NCBI GenBank assembly: GCA_905250025.1
Contig: CAJNOJ010000457.1
Coordinates: 1-64,000 of the forward strand
Source of the DNA: Adineta ricciae
Taxonomy: Eukaryota; Rotifera; Eurotatoria; Adinetida; Adinetidae
DNA length: 64,000 nucleotides
Direction of reading: 5' to 3'
Shown here one piece after another: positions 33,848 through 46,214 of this stretch; position 1 is the first letter of the stretch, and each line of letters starts with the position of its first letter. A program made the position numbers and the translations under genes. The notes under the pieces are model-generated. The model did no database searches. It was given only the letters and a program-made list of their open reading frames with translations, and was not told the origin of the DNA.

Positions 33848-34100
33848 GTCGAGGTCGAGCATCTCGAGTCCGGTGTTAGTTTTTCGAAATTCCAATTCAC
33901 TAATTAGCTAATTAGTAATTAAGCAATGAAAATTTTTTTGGCAGCCGAGTAAGGGTCGACCGAAGGGTAATCGGGGTCGAGCATCCTGAATCCGATGTTA
34001 ATTTTCGCAAATACTAACTAATTAATTAGTTAATTAGCTAATGATTAGTTCTTATATTGTCAAGTAAGGGTTGACCGAAGGGGAATCTGTTGTTAGATTT
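33848..34100 (+). repeat. Diverged 122-bp tandem repeat
   Basis: Two units and a fragment. Each begins GGTCGAGCAT, has a CGRTGTTARTTTT block, an AT-rich centre of TTAG/CTAATT steps and ends AGTAAGGGT(C/T)GACCGAAGG. GAATCTAATGTTATTTTT-type relatives occur near 58150-58235. Confidence 0.65.
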
Positions 34101-34152
34101 TCAATAAAAAATCCTGTTTTGTTTTTTTAGAGGATAGTGTTTGAAGCAGCAA

Positions 34153-34592
34153 TACCCAAGACGAGTAATCCGGGCTCTGGATCCCATCGGATCCTGTCGG
34201 AAAACCTACTAAATCCGGCAGATTCCTTTAGGAATCCGATAACTTCCGACAGCATCCGACAAAATCCGTGTCGGAAATCAGCGGAATCTTTGGTACAGGA
34301 ATCCGATCGGAAGTAGTGGGGCGACGGATCCGACAATTTCCGACACCCGGATCCGATAGTCGGAAAATCCCAGAATGGACAGGATCCGATAGGTTTTTAC
34401 AGGCTTTTCTGATTACAATTATTTGTTTTTTATTCACTTTTTTTGAGCATTTATTTTCAATTTATTTGCATAAAAAACAACAAAAAACTGTTTTACAATG
34501 ACGAAAAATAGATACATGAAAGACAACTGAAACATGGACGATTCTTTTCTAAACAGAAAACAAATAAGAGTTAAAAACTTCTTACCTGGGTA
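34153..34592. repeat. TACCCAG palindromic MITE, copy 2
   Basis: About 440 bp bounded by TACCCAAG on the left and CCTGGGTA on the right, with many GGATCC, TCCGATCGGA and TCCGACA blocks in both orientations in the left half. No matching target duplication was seen. Confidence 0.5.
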
Positions 34593-34727
34593 ACTAGAAT
34601 CTCAGAAGAAGTACATATTCGATAAATGAAGAGTTACTTACCAACACTATCTCGTCTTGCTTAGTATTTGTACAAATAAAAAGCACATACCATGAAAAAA
34701 GTTTGAATTTTTACAGTATCTGCTAGT

Positions 34728-34747
34728 NNNNNNNNNNNNNNNNNNNN
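34728..34747. other. Assembly gap of 20 N
   Basis: Twenty undetermined bases interrupt the cathepsin-like gene just past its active-site motif. Confidence 0.99.
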
Positions 34748-35342
<595 letters not shown>

Positions 35343-36573
35343 GTGAATATTTCACTCGCTGAGTATGACAATGTCAGATTTTTCCTTGGAGTACTCACCT
35401 TTTGTTAAAACACAAGTGACTTTCATTTCAAAACATTTATCCCGCTTCTTATCATTAGTAAGCTTTTTTTCTTATCTGAACGCATTGTCATTCGCTGATA
35501 CGATGTGCTTTTGCTACGTCATTTAGAAAATATAAATATATTTGCATGCGCCAGCACAAATTATTGACATGATTCTCATTCTATAGTCAACAATTGCTTT
35601 CAATTCCTCTTTCCATGGCTTATTCGGTATAACCTTGATTTCAAAGTGTGTTGCTTGAACTGAATGAATAGCTCGCACTCAAACTCTCTAGATTTCGAGT
35701 ATTATTGTATCAACAATATTTTTCATCTCTGAATAGAAGACGAGAGAAGTGAAAAGAACTACACAAGAATCACAACTGCTTGCCAGGGATTGATAAAATC
35801 CTGTTACCGAATGTACTTTCGTCTCGTGGAGGAACATTGAATGATATTCTCGTTACCATACTAATCTATCCTGTAGACAAAATAAAGGTTTCATTTTCTA
35901 TTAGTATTCACAAACAAAATAGGTCAGATCGCTCCCAAAAAAGCAATTTTCTTGTACTAGTTTACTATTTTAATTATCAAACGATTACGAACATCTAGTT
36001 TTGAATTTAAATCATTGAAAACGGGCGCTTTTTTTCATTTCAAATTTGATTTAGAATGGTATTGAAAATAACAATCAGTTGCTTCGTTTTTATCCAAACT
36101 GCACTATGGTCATTTTAGCTTCACAGGCTTTTTTATCATGAGGGTGAGGGTGTGGGTGGGGTGAAAAATTTTTATGATTGAAACCGATAGAGCTCGTCGA
36201 GTTTGATATTGAACCAGTGTTGAAATCGTAACCGGTGGTGGTAAAAAAAATCTGCCCCGGTTTTTCTCCAGTTTTGGGCTTTCTTGGGTGTCTTTTTTAG
36301 GTGCTTTGAAGGTGAAGAAAGAACGTTTTTGGAAATTTCATTTTTGGAAGCGATAGAGCTCATCAAGCTGTACTTGGAACCAATGTTGGTTTAATTGGAA
36401 CCTACACTGAAACGAATCCGCTCAAGAAAATGTCCAATCCTGCCCGTGCAGGTATCCTACGTCCTATCTATCTCTTTTATCGGTGTGTCACTCTTCGTAA
36501 GCATTTTCATCTTTCGAAACAGGTTTTATTCAGCTGGCCTTTGTGGTTTTTACTTTAGTATCCAGAAGATACC
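35343..36573. other. Intergenic stretch
   Basis: Contains the promoter side of the cathepsin-like gene. Two related phrases (ACCGATAGAGCTCGTCGAG at about 36183 and GCGATAGAGCTCATCAAG at about 36350) suggest a small diverged repeat. No gene accepted. Confidence 0.4.
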
Positions 36574-37576
36574 ATGGGTTGTATGAAGAAAATATGGGAT
36601 TGTGTGAAAGAGGTGACGGCAACAGAATATTCGTCGGAAAGTGGTGATGATGATGATCAAACAACATTGAATAGTGAAGCAGGTGTGCCATGATTTCAAG
36701 TAGTGCATAATTTTAATGATTGTCCATAATTCAATATCTAAGTCGAATGGAATACATCGTCCTGGAAACTGTGAATCCAGCACGAACACCAATCTACCCG
36801 TCTCTAGTGAAGAAAACCACTCAGAAAGAACACCGCTTCTTTCCGCAGATATCTCAGCGGCATCTTCGGTTATAGATAGGAATAAAATACTTCTGAAAAG
36901 TTGACGCTTTCTTGACGATCAGAAAGATTAAAAGAAGATGTTGCAACCAATTCAAGGGTATCAAAAATTGTCATTAGTATCTCTGGAAGGAGCTGTTAAA
37001 TTTATCGCTTCTTTAGCCAAACGAAACTGCACAACACCATTTAATGGCCTCACTTGCGATGAGTCAGTTGCGATTCAATTATATACTATGGAATGTGAAC
37101 CACGTTCCGAATGTCTTTACTTTGTATTAAATTCGCATTTGCGTAAAGAGAATCGAAGTCAACTGGAGCCGTAGTTTTTCTACTTGAAATTTCTTGTGAT
37201 GAGTTTCGATAAAATTCCTGCTCAAGCATTAATGATATGGCGTGGAGTTCCCTTAATCTACGAGAGGAGTACAAAGTCAATAAAACCTACACTTATGGTG
37301 GATGTTTACTTCGTGTACGGATACAATGCTTGTGTTAGAAATGGATTGGTTCCGTGGAAAAAAAGAATATGAACAATCTTTCTTGCTACACGTCAAAATT
37401 ACAAGGAAATTAGTCAACGCGCGTTTGATCATGATGAAAATGAAATTCTTCTTCTACCTGGCATACAATTTCTCGTAAGAGCTTGTTTCTAACGTTCAGA
37501 AGTCGATCTTGATCTAACTATGATTCATCTGCAAAAAGTCGAACCAGAATTCGCATTACTTGAACGACTCATTTGA
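36574..37576 (+). pseudogene. ADP-ribosyltransferase (ART)-like relic
   Basis: Pieces of the arginine-specific mono-ADP-ribosyltransferase fold are visible: GLTCDESVAIQLYTME, then LRKENRSQLEPWFFYLKFLV, the strand MIWRGV and, near the end, ENEILLLPGIQF, the loop that carries the glutamates of this family. The N-terminal part is acidic and serine-rich (ESGDDDDQTTLNSE). The locus looks broken, with several interruptions, and the middle of the domain is poorly preserved. ART genes form large families in bdelloid rotifers; relation to vertebrate ecto-ART is by fold only. Confidence 0.6.
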
Positions 37577-38082
37577 CCACATTTAATAAATGAATAACTT
37601 TTATTGTTTCTGTTCTCTGTATTAACACGGTCTACGATTTCAAATGGATTAAGAGATTTTATATATAACCTATCTGATGTATTTAACCGAAACTCTTCGC
37701 AGCATCATGATCAGCCTACATAAAATTGTTATCAAAAAGTAAAAAGGTGCATAATAGGTATCTATCTTTATTCTCATTCTATATGGAAACATGTGGCGCC
37801 GATTTTAACTGAGGAAATCCCACTTATCGTTTCTCGTGTACGAGTGATGATAAGAGAATAGTATATGCATTACTTGCAGCCTTCGTAGTCTTGTCAAAAT
37901 TGCTTTTTGCGTAGGATTGTCATTTCAGAATAATGTGAATGCATCATACTAACATAATCATGACATCCACTATTTAGTCTAGGTTCTCTGAAAGTCCGAT
38001 TTGACAGAAACGTGTTATTATTATAGAGTTCAGCGAACTTTACTTCACTCGTGAGATCAAGCCTTACCTTGAAATCGTCTGT

Positions 38083-41000
38083 ATGCAAATGCCTTTTCTC
38101 AAAGATTACTTTCTCAATTTAAATCTCTTCGAACCGCGTCCTGAAAGTAACGAAGTACAGGATAATCAAACGCGTCGTTGGAATCTTCTCACAACTCGAG
38201 TGTATCTTATAGTTCTTCTATCGACTCTCATTGTAATCGCCTTGTTTTTATCGCTGACGAGTCAAACGACAATAGTCAAAGTGGAATTTCCAACCAAGCA
38301 GCAATTCGAGAAACTTCCTTCAAATGCCCGGTGTCCTTGTTCTCAAATCTCTTTCCCACATAGCAAATTCGTTTCACTCCAAACAACTTTCCATCAAGTT
38401 TGCTCCAGTGACGTAATTTCTGTTCGATGGTTCCAAGCGATAAATCTTCGAGCAAACGCTACTTATTTTCCTCGAGGCGATTTTCAAACATTCGGTAGCG
38501 CTCAATTTCAAGCACTTGCTGGTTTCTGTCGTTTAGCCAAAGCTAATATCGAGCAAGCCATCAACTCCTTCTATCTCCGTACATTCCTAACCCCTCAAGT
38601 GCTATCTGACACCGATCTTCAATCAAAAATTCAAGCATTGATCGCTGAACTTCAATCAACAGCACCAAATACTTTCAATGGTTTACTACGATTAGTTAAT
38701 GACATGATCCGAACGAATGAACTAATGAATGGATTACTAACCGTTGCGACCTATAGATACTATTTCTTATCCCAGAATAACGTTAATCTTGCTAGAATAG
38801 GCATTGGATACATACAAGCTGATGGATATTGGTGTACATGTCAAATTAAACTTTGTCTGTGGAGTCCTTCAGGCATACACCAAGTATTCAATCGATCTGT
38901 AGAACCATTTCCGGCAATTCTTCTTTGGCAAATACCGGGAATCTCATCAGGCTGTCTCCCTGTGCATTCAATTCTTCTTTCCGATCTAGAATGTTTCTAT
39001 AATCAAACGTGTGTGAATAAACTTGTTTCATATTTCCCGATAACGAATGAAACATTCGTAGCAATGAATGCCACCAAACGAAGTCGCTTCCATCCAAATT
39101 CTACCGTAAAATCTGTAGTCGATGAACTGATGATCGAAGATTGGATAACAAATATTTCCTATGAAAACTATTATTCTCAATGTGCCCCAAAATTATGCAC
39201 ATTCTATGAAACCTCTCGGCACAAGAAGATGTACGTCATCACAAAACTTATTAGTCTAATGGCTAGTTTAGCGATTGGGTTCAAATTAATTATTCCCATT
39301 GTTATGCGAGCTGTCCGAATGTTAACAGATCGAACACCACGACCACAAACATCTGGTAAGGATAGTTGGATTCGATTAACAAAGGTTGTTGCTTAAGTGA
39401 ACTATATTTTAGTTTGTGCTCGTTGTCAACGACTTCTTCGAAATAGTCGAAAGGTACTCATCGAATTGAATATCTTCAGACATTATCCAAGCACTAACCG
39501 ACAAATACGCTATGAACGTTATGCTACTCGAGCCTACATCTTGTTGATTCTCATCACAATCTCGATTTTAACGATTTATAACCTCTCACAAAGATCGATT
39601 CGTTCGAAAACAATTGTTTATCCAAACGAATCAGAGTATCTTCAACTACAACAAGATCACCCGCATAGCCTTTCGTGCCCGTGCTCTTCAATTTCGACGC
39701 CGTACGGAACTTTTATTCAACTTCGACCTTATTACCATCAGCTATGTGCAAGCGATTTACTTTCGGAAAAATGGATGAGTTACACATACTATTTGAAATC
39801 TGACGCGTCGTTTTTTCTTGATTATCGTGGCACTGCCAACACTCATTTTCAAACCTTATCAACGTTTTGTCAAGAAGCTCAGCAAACAATCAAGGATGCA
39901 CTTCGAATATTCTTTCAAACAGAACTTGTAAGTTTTCAAGTTCTTTCTCCTCGTTCATTTCAGTTTCAAAGCAATTCACTGATTGAAAATTGGAAATCAA
40001 CTACAATCAATACATTCGTGCGTACGGTTCAATTAGTTCGTGAAATAACCCACGGGAATCAATTATCCAATGGTGGATTCAACTCAATCGCTGATGTTAA
40101 TCCCAATACTGGAAAGACGACATTACAATCACGATCTTATGGCCCTTGTAATTGCGCTTTGGCTCGATCATGTCGTGTCCAAGCCGGTATTTATCAAATC
40201 AATGAATTTTACAGTCGAAATAGGACATATTCAGTTCCTAATTTCTTTCTTGGTTGTCAAACAATCGAAGCACTACTTCTCTCGACATTACAATGTTTCT
40301 ATAATCTCTCGTGTATGTTGACAATTCATAATCAATCAGCTGGAGTCGCTTCACAACCTTTTACATTTTCTCCACTGAATGAGAAACTTAATCCACCAAA
40401 TGAAACAATCGAATCCATTGTTAATCGACTAATGGTTGATCAATGGTTTTCAAATTATTCGTTTTCGTTGTATTATCACAAATGTGCTCCATCGTTCTGT
40501 ACATTCGAATTCGAAGCTCATCAGAGTTTCGGATATGTCACTGGTACCATTCTGAGCATCTACGGAGGTCTATCACTCGGACTGAAGATTGTCATCTGGA
40601 TTGGTCTTCGATGTCTTAAACAAATTATGCAGCACATCACGTCGAGATTAGTTATGTGGCATTCAATTCGACGTGCGTTTACTCTGAATGATAAGCGCAA
40701 AGTCATTCGTCGATTACATTTCATTCTGGTTATAATCATGCTTTGTATTTTCTACGGTATAACGAATTTTACAATTTATACAAAGACTGTAGGGATGAAG
40801 AACATTACGTTAACTAGTTATAAAGAGCTACTCGAACAATCCCACGATTTGCTACAGTGCTCGTGTTCGCGAATTTCGATAAAATATAAATCGTTTCTTA
40901 CTATTCAACCGCGTTTTCACCAGATATGTTCGAGTGATTTCGTTTCCAATCAATGGATTTCGTATCTATACAACCTTAGCGTTCGGATAAACGAATTTGA

Positions 41001-41787
41001 TCCAGCTGATTTTTATCATACAGCCAGCGGACAGTTCCAGCTACTTCAATCGTTATGCAAACTATCCGAAGAAACATTAAATCAATCGCTGATTCAACTA
41101 GGCGAAAGCGACTTCATTAATACTGAACTTCTATCTCCGGATTTATTAGAAAATCGAATTCAATCAACCATCAACGAATTCCAACTAACAATGCCGAATT
41201 TATTTATCAATACTCTCTCCTTAATTCGCGAGATGATCGGAACGAATATGATACTAACAGTATTTTCTACTAACTGGCTAATTGAAACACCATCTGTTCT
41301 ATTCCACGGAAAATTTGCTCATACAATTCCAATAGATTACCAAGAATGCAATTGCGCAGTGTCATTTAAATGTGTGTCTCCATCTCGTGGCATGCTTGCT
41401 GGCTGCTATCCACTTGAAGCTATGCTCCAATCTACACTCGAATGTCTCTTCATTCCAATGTGTATTCCCGTCATGTATAATTTCAAAGTGTTGGACATTT
41501 CTTCAGTTAATTCAAGTCGTTTTGCTCTGAACGCGACCGTCGAATCGATTATTGATAAACTAATGGTTGAAGAACTCTCAAGCAAAATGTCCTATGACGT
41601 ATACTTTAATCAATGCGCACCATTATCCTGTAGTTATTCATATGATGATAAAAATGACGTAGTCGAAGGAATTACAACTTTAATTGGTCTCTACGGTGGT
41701 TTATCAATTATGTGTCAGTTACTTTCGATATTCATTATCAAACAAGTTTTATGTCCAGTGCGACAAATTAACCCAACGACACGTTAA
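38083..41787 (+). CDS. Three-unit concatenated channel-like membrane protein
   Basis: Two exons (38083-39355 and 39413-41787) encode about 1,215 residues. The 57-bp intron has donor GTAAGG and acceptor TTTTAG; it is a multiple of three and contains an in-frame TAA. The second exon has no ATG before its first membrane helix, which supports splicing to the first. The product is three tandem homologous units. Each has a first helix (VYLIVLLSTLIVIALFL; AYILLILITISILTIY; LHFILVIIMLCIFYGI), a Cys-rich extracellular domain of about 300 residues, and a second helix. Shared landmarks are CPCS.IS, FHQxCSSD, FQxLxxFC, CxC....C, a GC...EALL.STLECFYN.SC block, ST(V/I)xSIVDxLM and YYxQCAPxxC before the second helix. 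This two-helix, large Cys-rich loop layout, with YFxxCxPxxC before helix 2, resembles DEG/ENaC channels, but the GxS filter is not obvious. Channel function is inferred. Confidence 0.75.
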
Positions 41788-42898
41788 ATTATCTCAATTA
41801 GTGCGCATTTGGAAATCATTCCAGTATTATTTCTGTGATTGTGTCTTAATTCGATATCATGCGAAAACATTGCTGTTGTATTTGAACTGCTTGATAAAAA
41901 CGTAGTACCCGTAAATAGGTGTACGTAGAACGTTTGAGAATCTAAAAAAACATTGCTATATGTTTTGTTCTTATTCGGATATCACTCACCGAGAAATACG
42001 AAACGCTACAGAGATTTCCAAGGATAATATTGATGGAGACAAGAGTACGAGCGCGTTTGATACTATTTACTAAACAAAATACATGTATTTACAATAACAA
42101 TATCGGTGATTGTTTGAACTAGAATACATTGACTTGAAGAGATTTGTTGGAACCATGCAATCAAAAAACGTAGAGAGACAAAGCCAGCATGCGATGTATT
42201 CTTGTGTTACATATCGAGCGGTGAAAGTCCGATGATAGATCTAACTACATAACTATTGTGTGCATTACAATGCGAGACGAGTATGTGAGTCCGTCCGTCT
42301 TCAATATAATTGATACAATTACCTTGTTCTTACATCCTAGAACAAAATAAGCCAGCACTCAAACAGAAAGAATCAAACTGTACTTCTTGTGCGTCAAGAG
42401 AAACGAGTATATAATATAATCGCCAACAGGAAATAATTATCTCAACCAAAGATCATTCTATGAGTTATTTTCTAAACAAAATAGTCTGACTATCTTGACA
42501 GTATATGTGCAGGTGTGAACGTAAGATTTTCCTTCGAAGGCATCTGTAACAAAAAGAATTTATCATTAAAAGTGCTACGTGCTCCTTACCTTATGAAATG
42601 AAGTTGAAGAATGGTGTTCGCAAGTACTGATTTTTTTTTAACTTCAGTATCGTTTGCGTAGTTCTGTTAGTGTGTTTGAAACTAGGAATGGTCGTCATGC
42701 CTTCACTCACATTTTCTCCTCATACCAATAAGTGACATGAGAAGCTATATATGATCACAACTTTTTCTCAAGCAGACAGTCTTCATTAAAGGCGATTGTC
42801 TGTTGATTTTTCACGACGATAAACAGTCACCGTCGAGCAAATATTTATAAAGCAATTTATTCTGTTACTCTTCTTCAGTACGCCTGCTCATAGTGAAG
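41788..42898. other. Intergenic stretch
   Basis: AT-rich; no gene recognised. The region before 42899 (CAGTCACCGTCGAGC, then TTTATAAAG near 42845) has promoter-like TATA sequence for the small peptide locus. Confidence 0.35.
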
Positions 42899-43024
42899 AT
42901 GAAGATCATTTCAAGTTTATGCTTGTTATTTGTTGTGATGATATTCAATGAAGAAGATAGTTCTGATGAAAACGATTTGGAATTAAGAGAAAATCAAATC
43001 ATGGATTTATTGAAAAATGCTTGA
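42899..43024 (+). CDS. Small secreted peptide precursor (leader part)
   Basis: A 41-codon frame with a clear signal peptide (MKIISSLCLLFVVMIFNEED) and an acidic pro-region (SSDENDLELREN). Layout is that of a prepropeptide. A Cys-rich segment lies directly after it in another frame, listed separately. The locus looks like a fossil or spliced version of a small disulfide-rich secreted peptide; the family is unknown. Confidence 0.4.
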   Translation: MKIISSLCLLFVVMIFNEEDSSDENDLELRENQIMDLLKNA

Positions 43025-43166
43025 AACAGAGAAGCATGGTCAATACTGTGGATTTTTCAATACTCGATGCTGCTATCGAATTAAGAGTGTTCATCGGTGT
43101 AAATTGCTGGATCGCCAGACTGCGAACGGTGTTTCTTCGGATGGAGTTGTTAAAAAATGTTCATGA
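43014..43166 (+). other. Cys-rich peptide segment
   Basis: A short open frame with five cysteines in the order C...CC...C...C (QYCGFFNTRCCYRIK is its core), the sort of pattern found in small disulfide-bonded secreted peptides. It follows the leader frame immediately. The locus looks broken, with about one interruption. Function unknown. Confidence 0.35.
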
Positions 43167-44467
43167 ACTAACAAAACATTTATTCTATCGTATTTTATAT
43201 GTCTATACAAGCTATTACAGCAGTCTTCAGCGTTTTCATAGGAACGAGAGAACAACAGTTAAGATATTCTTCCATTGTGTTGATTTCGCATTAGACGCAA
43301 CATGAATCAAATATTTACTTTATTATTCTTTTTCAACGAAGGAAGTAAGCAGGACTTGTGTCATCGGCGAGTCATGCATTTTTCCGCAACAAGTGAATTC
43401 AGACAAACTATTTCCGTGTCAATAAACCATAAATACTATATACCATTCATCGAAATGCAGTTTATTGTCTTACCACACAGGCGTTTTTACGATTATATGT
43501 GCATATAGCGTTTCGAATTGATGCTAATCAGCGTCGCATGTCGAATATTTTCGTTTGTACGGACTAAAGGTGATGGTGGTTATCCTCAAGTCAAACAAGT
43601 TCTTAATTTGAAATCATTGGACTTGATTTCAACGGCCATTTAGAAAGCATTTCAACTACGCGTACCCAATGGAAATACATTTACGATACAATCGCAATCT
43701 CTTATATTTACCAAGGTACCTGGCATCGCTTTAGCGTTGTCGGATAATAATCCAATGTTGTACGAATTACAATTCGAAACCATATGTCGAGAACCTGATA
43801 CTAAGTTCTATAAAAACCACGGTTCTTCATTCTATTGAGGATTGGAAAGTCAGAGATCGTGGCCGTAGAAGTAGATGCTTAGTTCTCATCATTTTTTATA
43901 TTCTTCATTGAGAAATCGTTTATCTATCTGTTGGTACCTATATAGTTTATATAAGTGTACGATTTATTGCTATCAGCAGATCGAAGCTATAAACATGTGA
44001 CAAATATCTCCGATGTAATAAAATATATGGTAAAAGGTTGTACAGCTACTCCAATAACTAAATATTATTTACTACTATCAAAACCATTTTCAGACACCTT
44101 ATACAATCATATGTCGAAGAGTCTCTATGTATCAAACATTATCTGTGCATCTGAGATAATTACTTCATTTCAACCGTTCGCTGGAACTAATCGAAGCTCC
44201 AGAAGTTCTTTTTGAGCTGTTGCTGTTGCGCCTGTATCCGAAAATCCATTTGTGAGATTGCAATCAACGGATTCATAATCTTCCCACTTCACGCAAAGAG
44301 AACTGACTGATGAACTCCTCCGTAGGTAGATGAAACATATCTTAATCATATTCACCAAACCTTTTACTTCGATACAATAGTTCATCAACGAGCAAAACAG
44401 CTTCCTTACTTATCTATATAAATACGTGTGTTGTTTCATCAACAGTCACCCAGTGCAATCTCGAAAG
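43167..44467. other. Intergenic stretch with unrecognised coding-like remnants
   Basis: Frames around 43300-43850 (for example RFYDYMCI and RIDANQRRMSNIF in neighbouring frames) look like decayed coding sequence but no family is recognised. Confidence 0.3.
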
Positions 44468-45295
44468 ATGAATTCAACAACACCAAGTATACAATCATGT
44501 TATCCTCTGCATCTTTCTCATCTATTTCATTCAAGTAAAGTGATTCTTGCTACATAAATCTATGTAAACATTCTGTAGTTCGTTTTCAGGGATTAACTAA
44601 CCTTCCCTTAACGATCGTCTATCTCTGTCGTGGCCGAGTTGCCATCAGTTTCGACATCTTTTGTAAGATTTGGTTCATAACTGCTGGTTCTCTCAATGCA
44701 ATCTTAATTCAAATGAATGTATTTCTCTCTTTCGAACGTTATTTACTCATAGATATCGAATCATCGCACACTATATACCATTGGTTTGTGTAATACTTGT
44801 TCTATTTGCTTATGTTCTCATTTTTACAAATTTCTATCCAGGTACAACAAATTTTGTCTATATGATGCTTGGTCATGTGGTAGTGCATGTTTTTTGATTC
44901 AACCCACCATCGATATGTTCACTTGACTGTATGCTATTCTCATATCTGTTCCCATCATGATTATTTTCAATGTTGCAATTGCCGTTCATGTTACTTATCA
45001 GAAGCAACGAATGATGCGAAAAAATCTCTGACATAGAAACAAGAAGATGCTCTTTCAACTATTTGCCATCACCGGAGCATTGTATATCTCGTGGGTGCCA
45101 ATAAGTATTATTAATATAATTAACATAGTCAATTCTAATCCAGTTCTAAGTGAAATTCGAGCAACATAGTCTCTGATTGGTTTGATCTATATTGCTGTAC
45201 GTGTCTCGCCAGTTATTTCCGTTTTTGCTATTCCGGAATTGAACAGCAAAATTCCTTGGTGCCAACGACATGCAATTCAAGATGTAAACAGATAG
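44468..45295 (+). pseudogene. 7TM receptor pseudogene
   Basis: Starts at ATG 44468 and carries, in changing frames, TM3 with FCKIWFITAGSL and the DRY-like SFERYLLI, TM4 (YIPLVCVILVLFAYVLIF), TM5 (PIMIIFNVAIAVHVTYQKQRMMRK), TM6 (MLFQLFAITGALYISWVPISI) and TM7 (IGLIYIAVRVSPVISVFAIPEL). There are several shifts and in-frame stops (for example after RKNL and after EIRAT), so it is dead. It is a host receptor of the type common in this window. Confidence 0.7.
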
Positions 45296-46214
45296 AAGCT
45301 TGTACAGGTACCTGTCAGCGAGATAGTGCCAACTATTCGATTCAATAGATAATCCGTGGCTGTTTGAAGAGGATCCACTGTTACCAGAGATCTTACTGTA
45401 ACGTAAAACCAGTTCATTGAAACAAAAGCCGATGTTATACTAAAACAGATAGATTGAACAAACATCATTTAAATTCATTGCCAATCTGTTTTCTTTTGAC
45501 GGCGTATTTGTGGTTCAGTTCTCTTCATTTGTTGCCGAGTATGATAAATGTAGCTGAAATCAACAGCAATACTAAGAATTCTACAAGTTCAAGAGGCAAA
45601 TTGAACAGAACTCCATGCGCATAGCGTAAAAGACCATGAACTACATAAAAAAAACTAGAACAACAAACGGACGTATATTCAGATAAATCAAACAAAATAT
45701 TCTATTAAATTATCTCAAGTGAACAGGGCTTACTGATCGATCGAAGCACTATAAGAGGCCATACTGAATCGTTTCGTTTCCGTTTAGCGTCTTCCATACG
45801 TTTCCCAAAACAGAAGATAAGAAAATAATTTGCAAGTGACAATGGAATAAGAACGTAGATCGATATTATATATCCTGTTTGCAAAAGTTGTAAAGGAGTG
45901 TTTCCAACTATGTACAACAAATATTCCACTCATCGTATAGTTATAAGAAAGTAGCATGCACGTGGACTAGGCCAAAGTGACGGTCGAGTAAATACATAAA
46001 GGTTGAATGTATGCTCAATGATACTAAGAGATATCAATAAAAATGAGCGCATTCTTGTGAATGTCACTTTACTGTATATGATGGAAGCAATTTTAGCGAT
46101 ACTAACGTCTCCCAATGGCATGCCAAAAAGTGAGTGTGCTAATTCGCATCCACACTCTAACCATGGTACAGTAGTTACTAAAAACAATGCATAATGTCGA
46201 GAGTGAATTAGCAA
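45277..46214 (-). pseudogene. 7TM receptor pseudogene, facing the previous one
   Basis: On the minus strand: TM1 and first loop (SIIEHTFNLYVFTRPSLWP), pieces of TM4-TM5 (YVVHGLLRYAHGVLFNLPL, ISIYVLIPLSLANYFLIF), a third loop (RQQMKRTEPQIRRQKKTDWQ) and TM6-TM7 (VQSICFSITSAFVSMNWFYV, NRIVGTISLTGTCTSFYLF). Order is right but frames change several times and TM2-TM3 are mostly lost. Its 3' end overlaps the 3' end of the plus-strand pseudogene by about 20 bp. Confidence 0.65.

Larger units (their letters stand above)
33396..34727. other. Intergenic stretch with repeats, up to a gap
   Basis: Contains a diverged tandem repeat at 33848-34100 and a MITE at 34153-34592, described separately. No gene recognised. 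Confidence 0.5.

Noticed and set aside
36140-36165. Telomere-like G-rich run (GGGTGAGGGTGTGGGTGGGG)
   Set aside because: A single irregular run, not a tandem telomeric array.
39397-41787. A separate gene starting at 39397
   Set aside because: The first codon is GTG and lies in a good 57-bp intron; the frame has no ATG before its first membrane helix.
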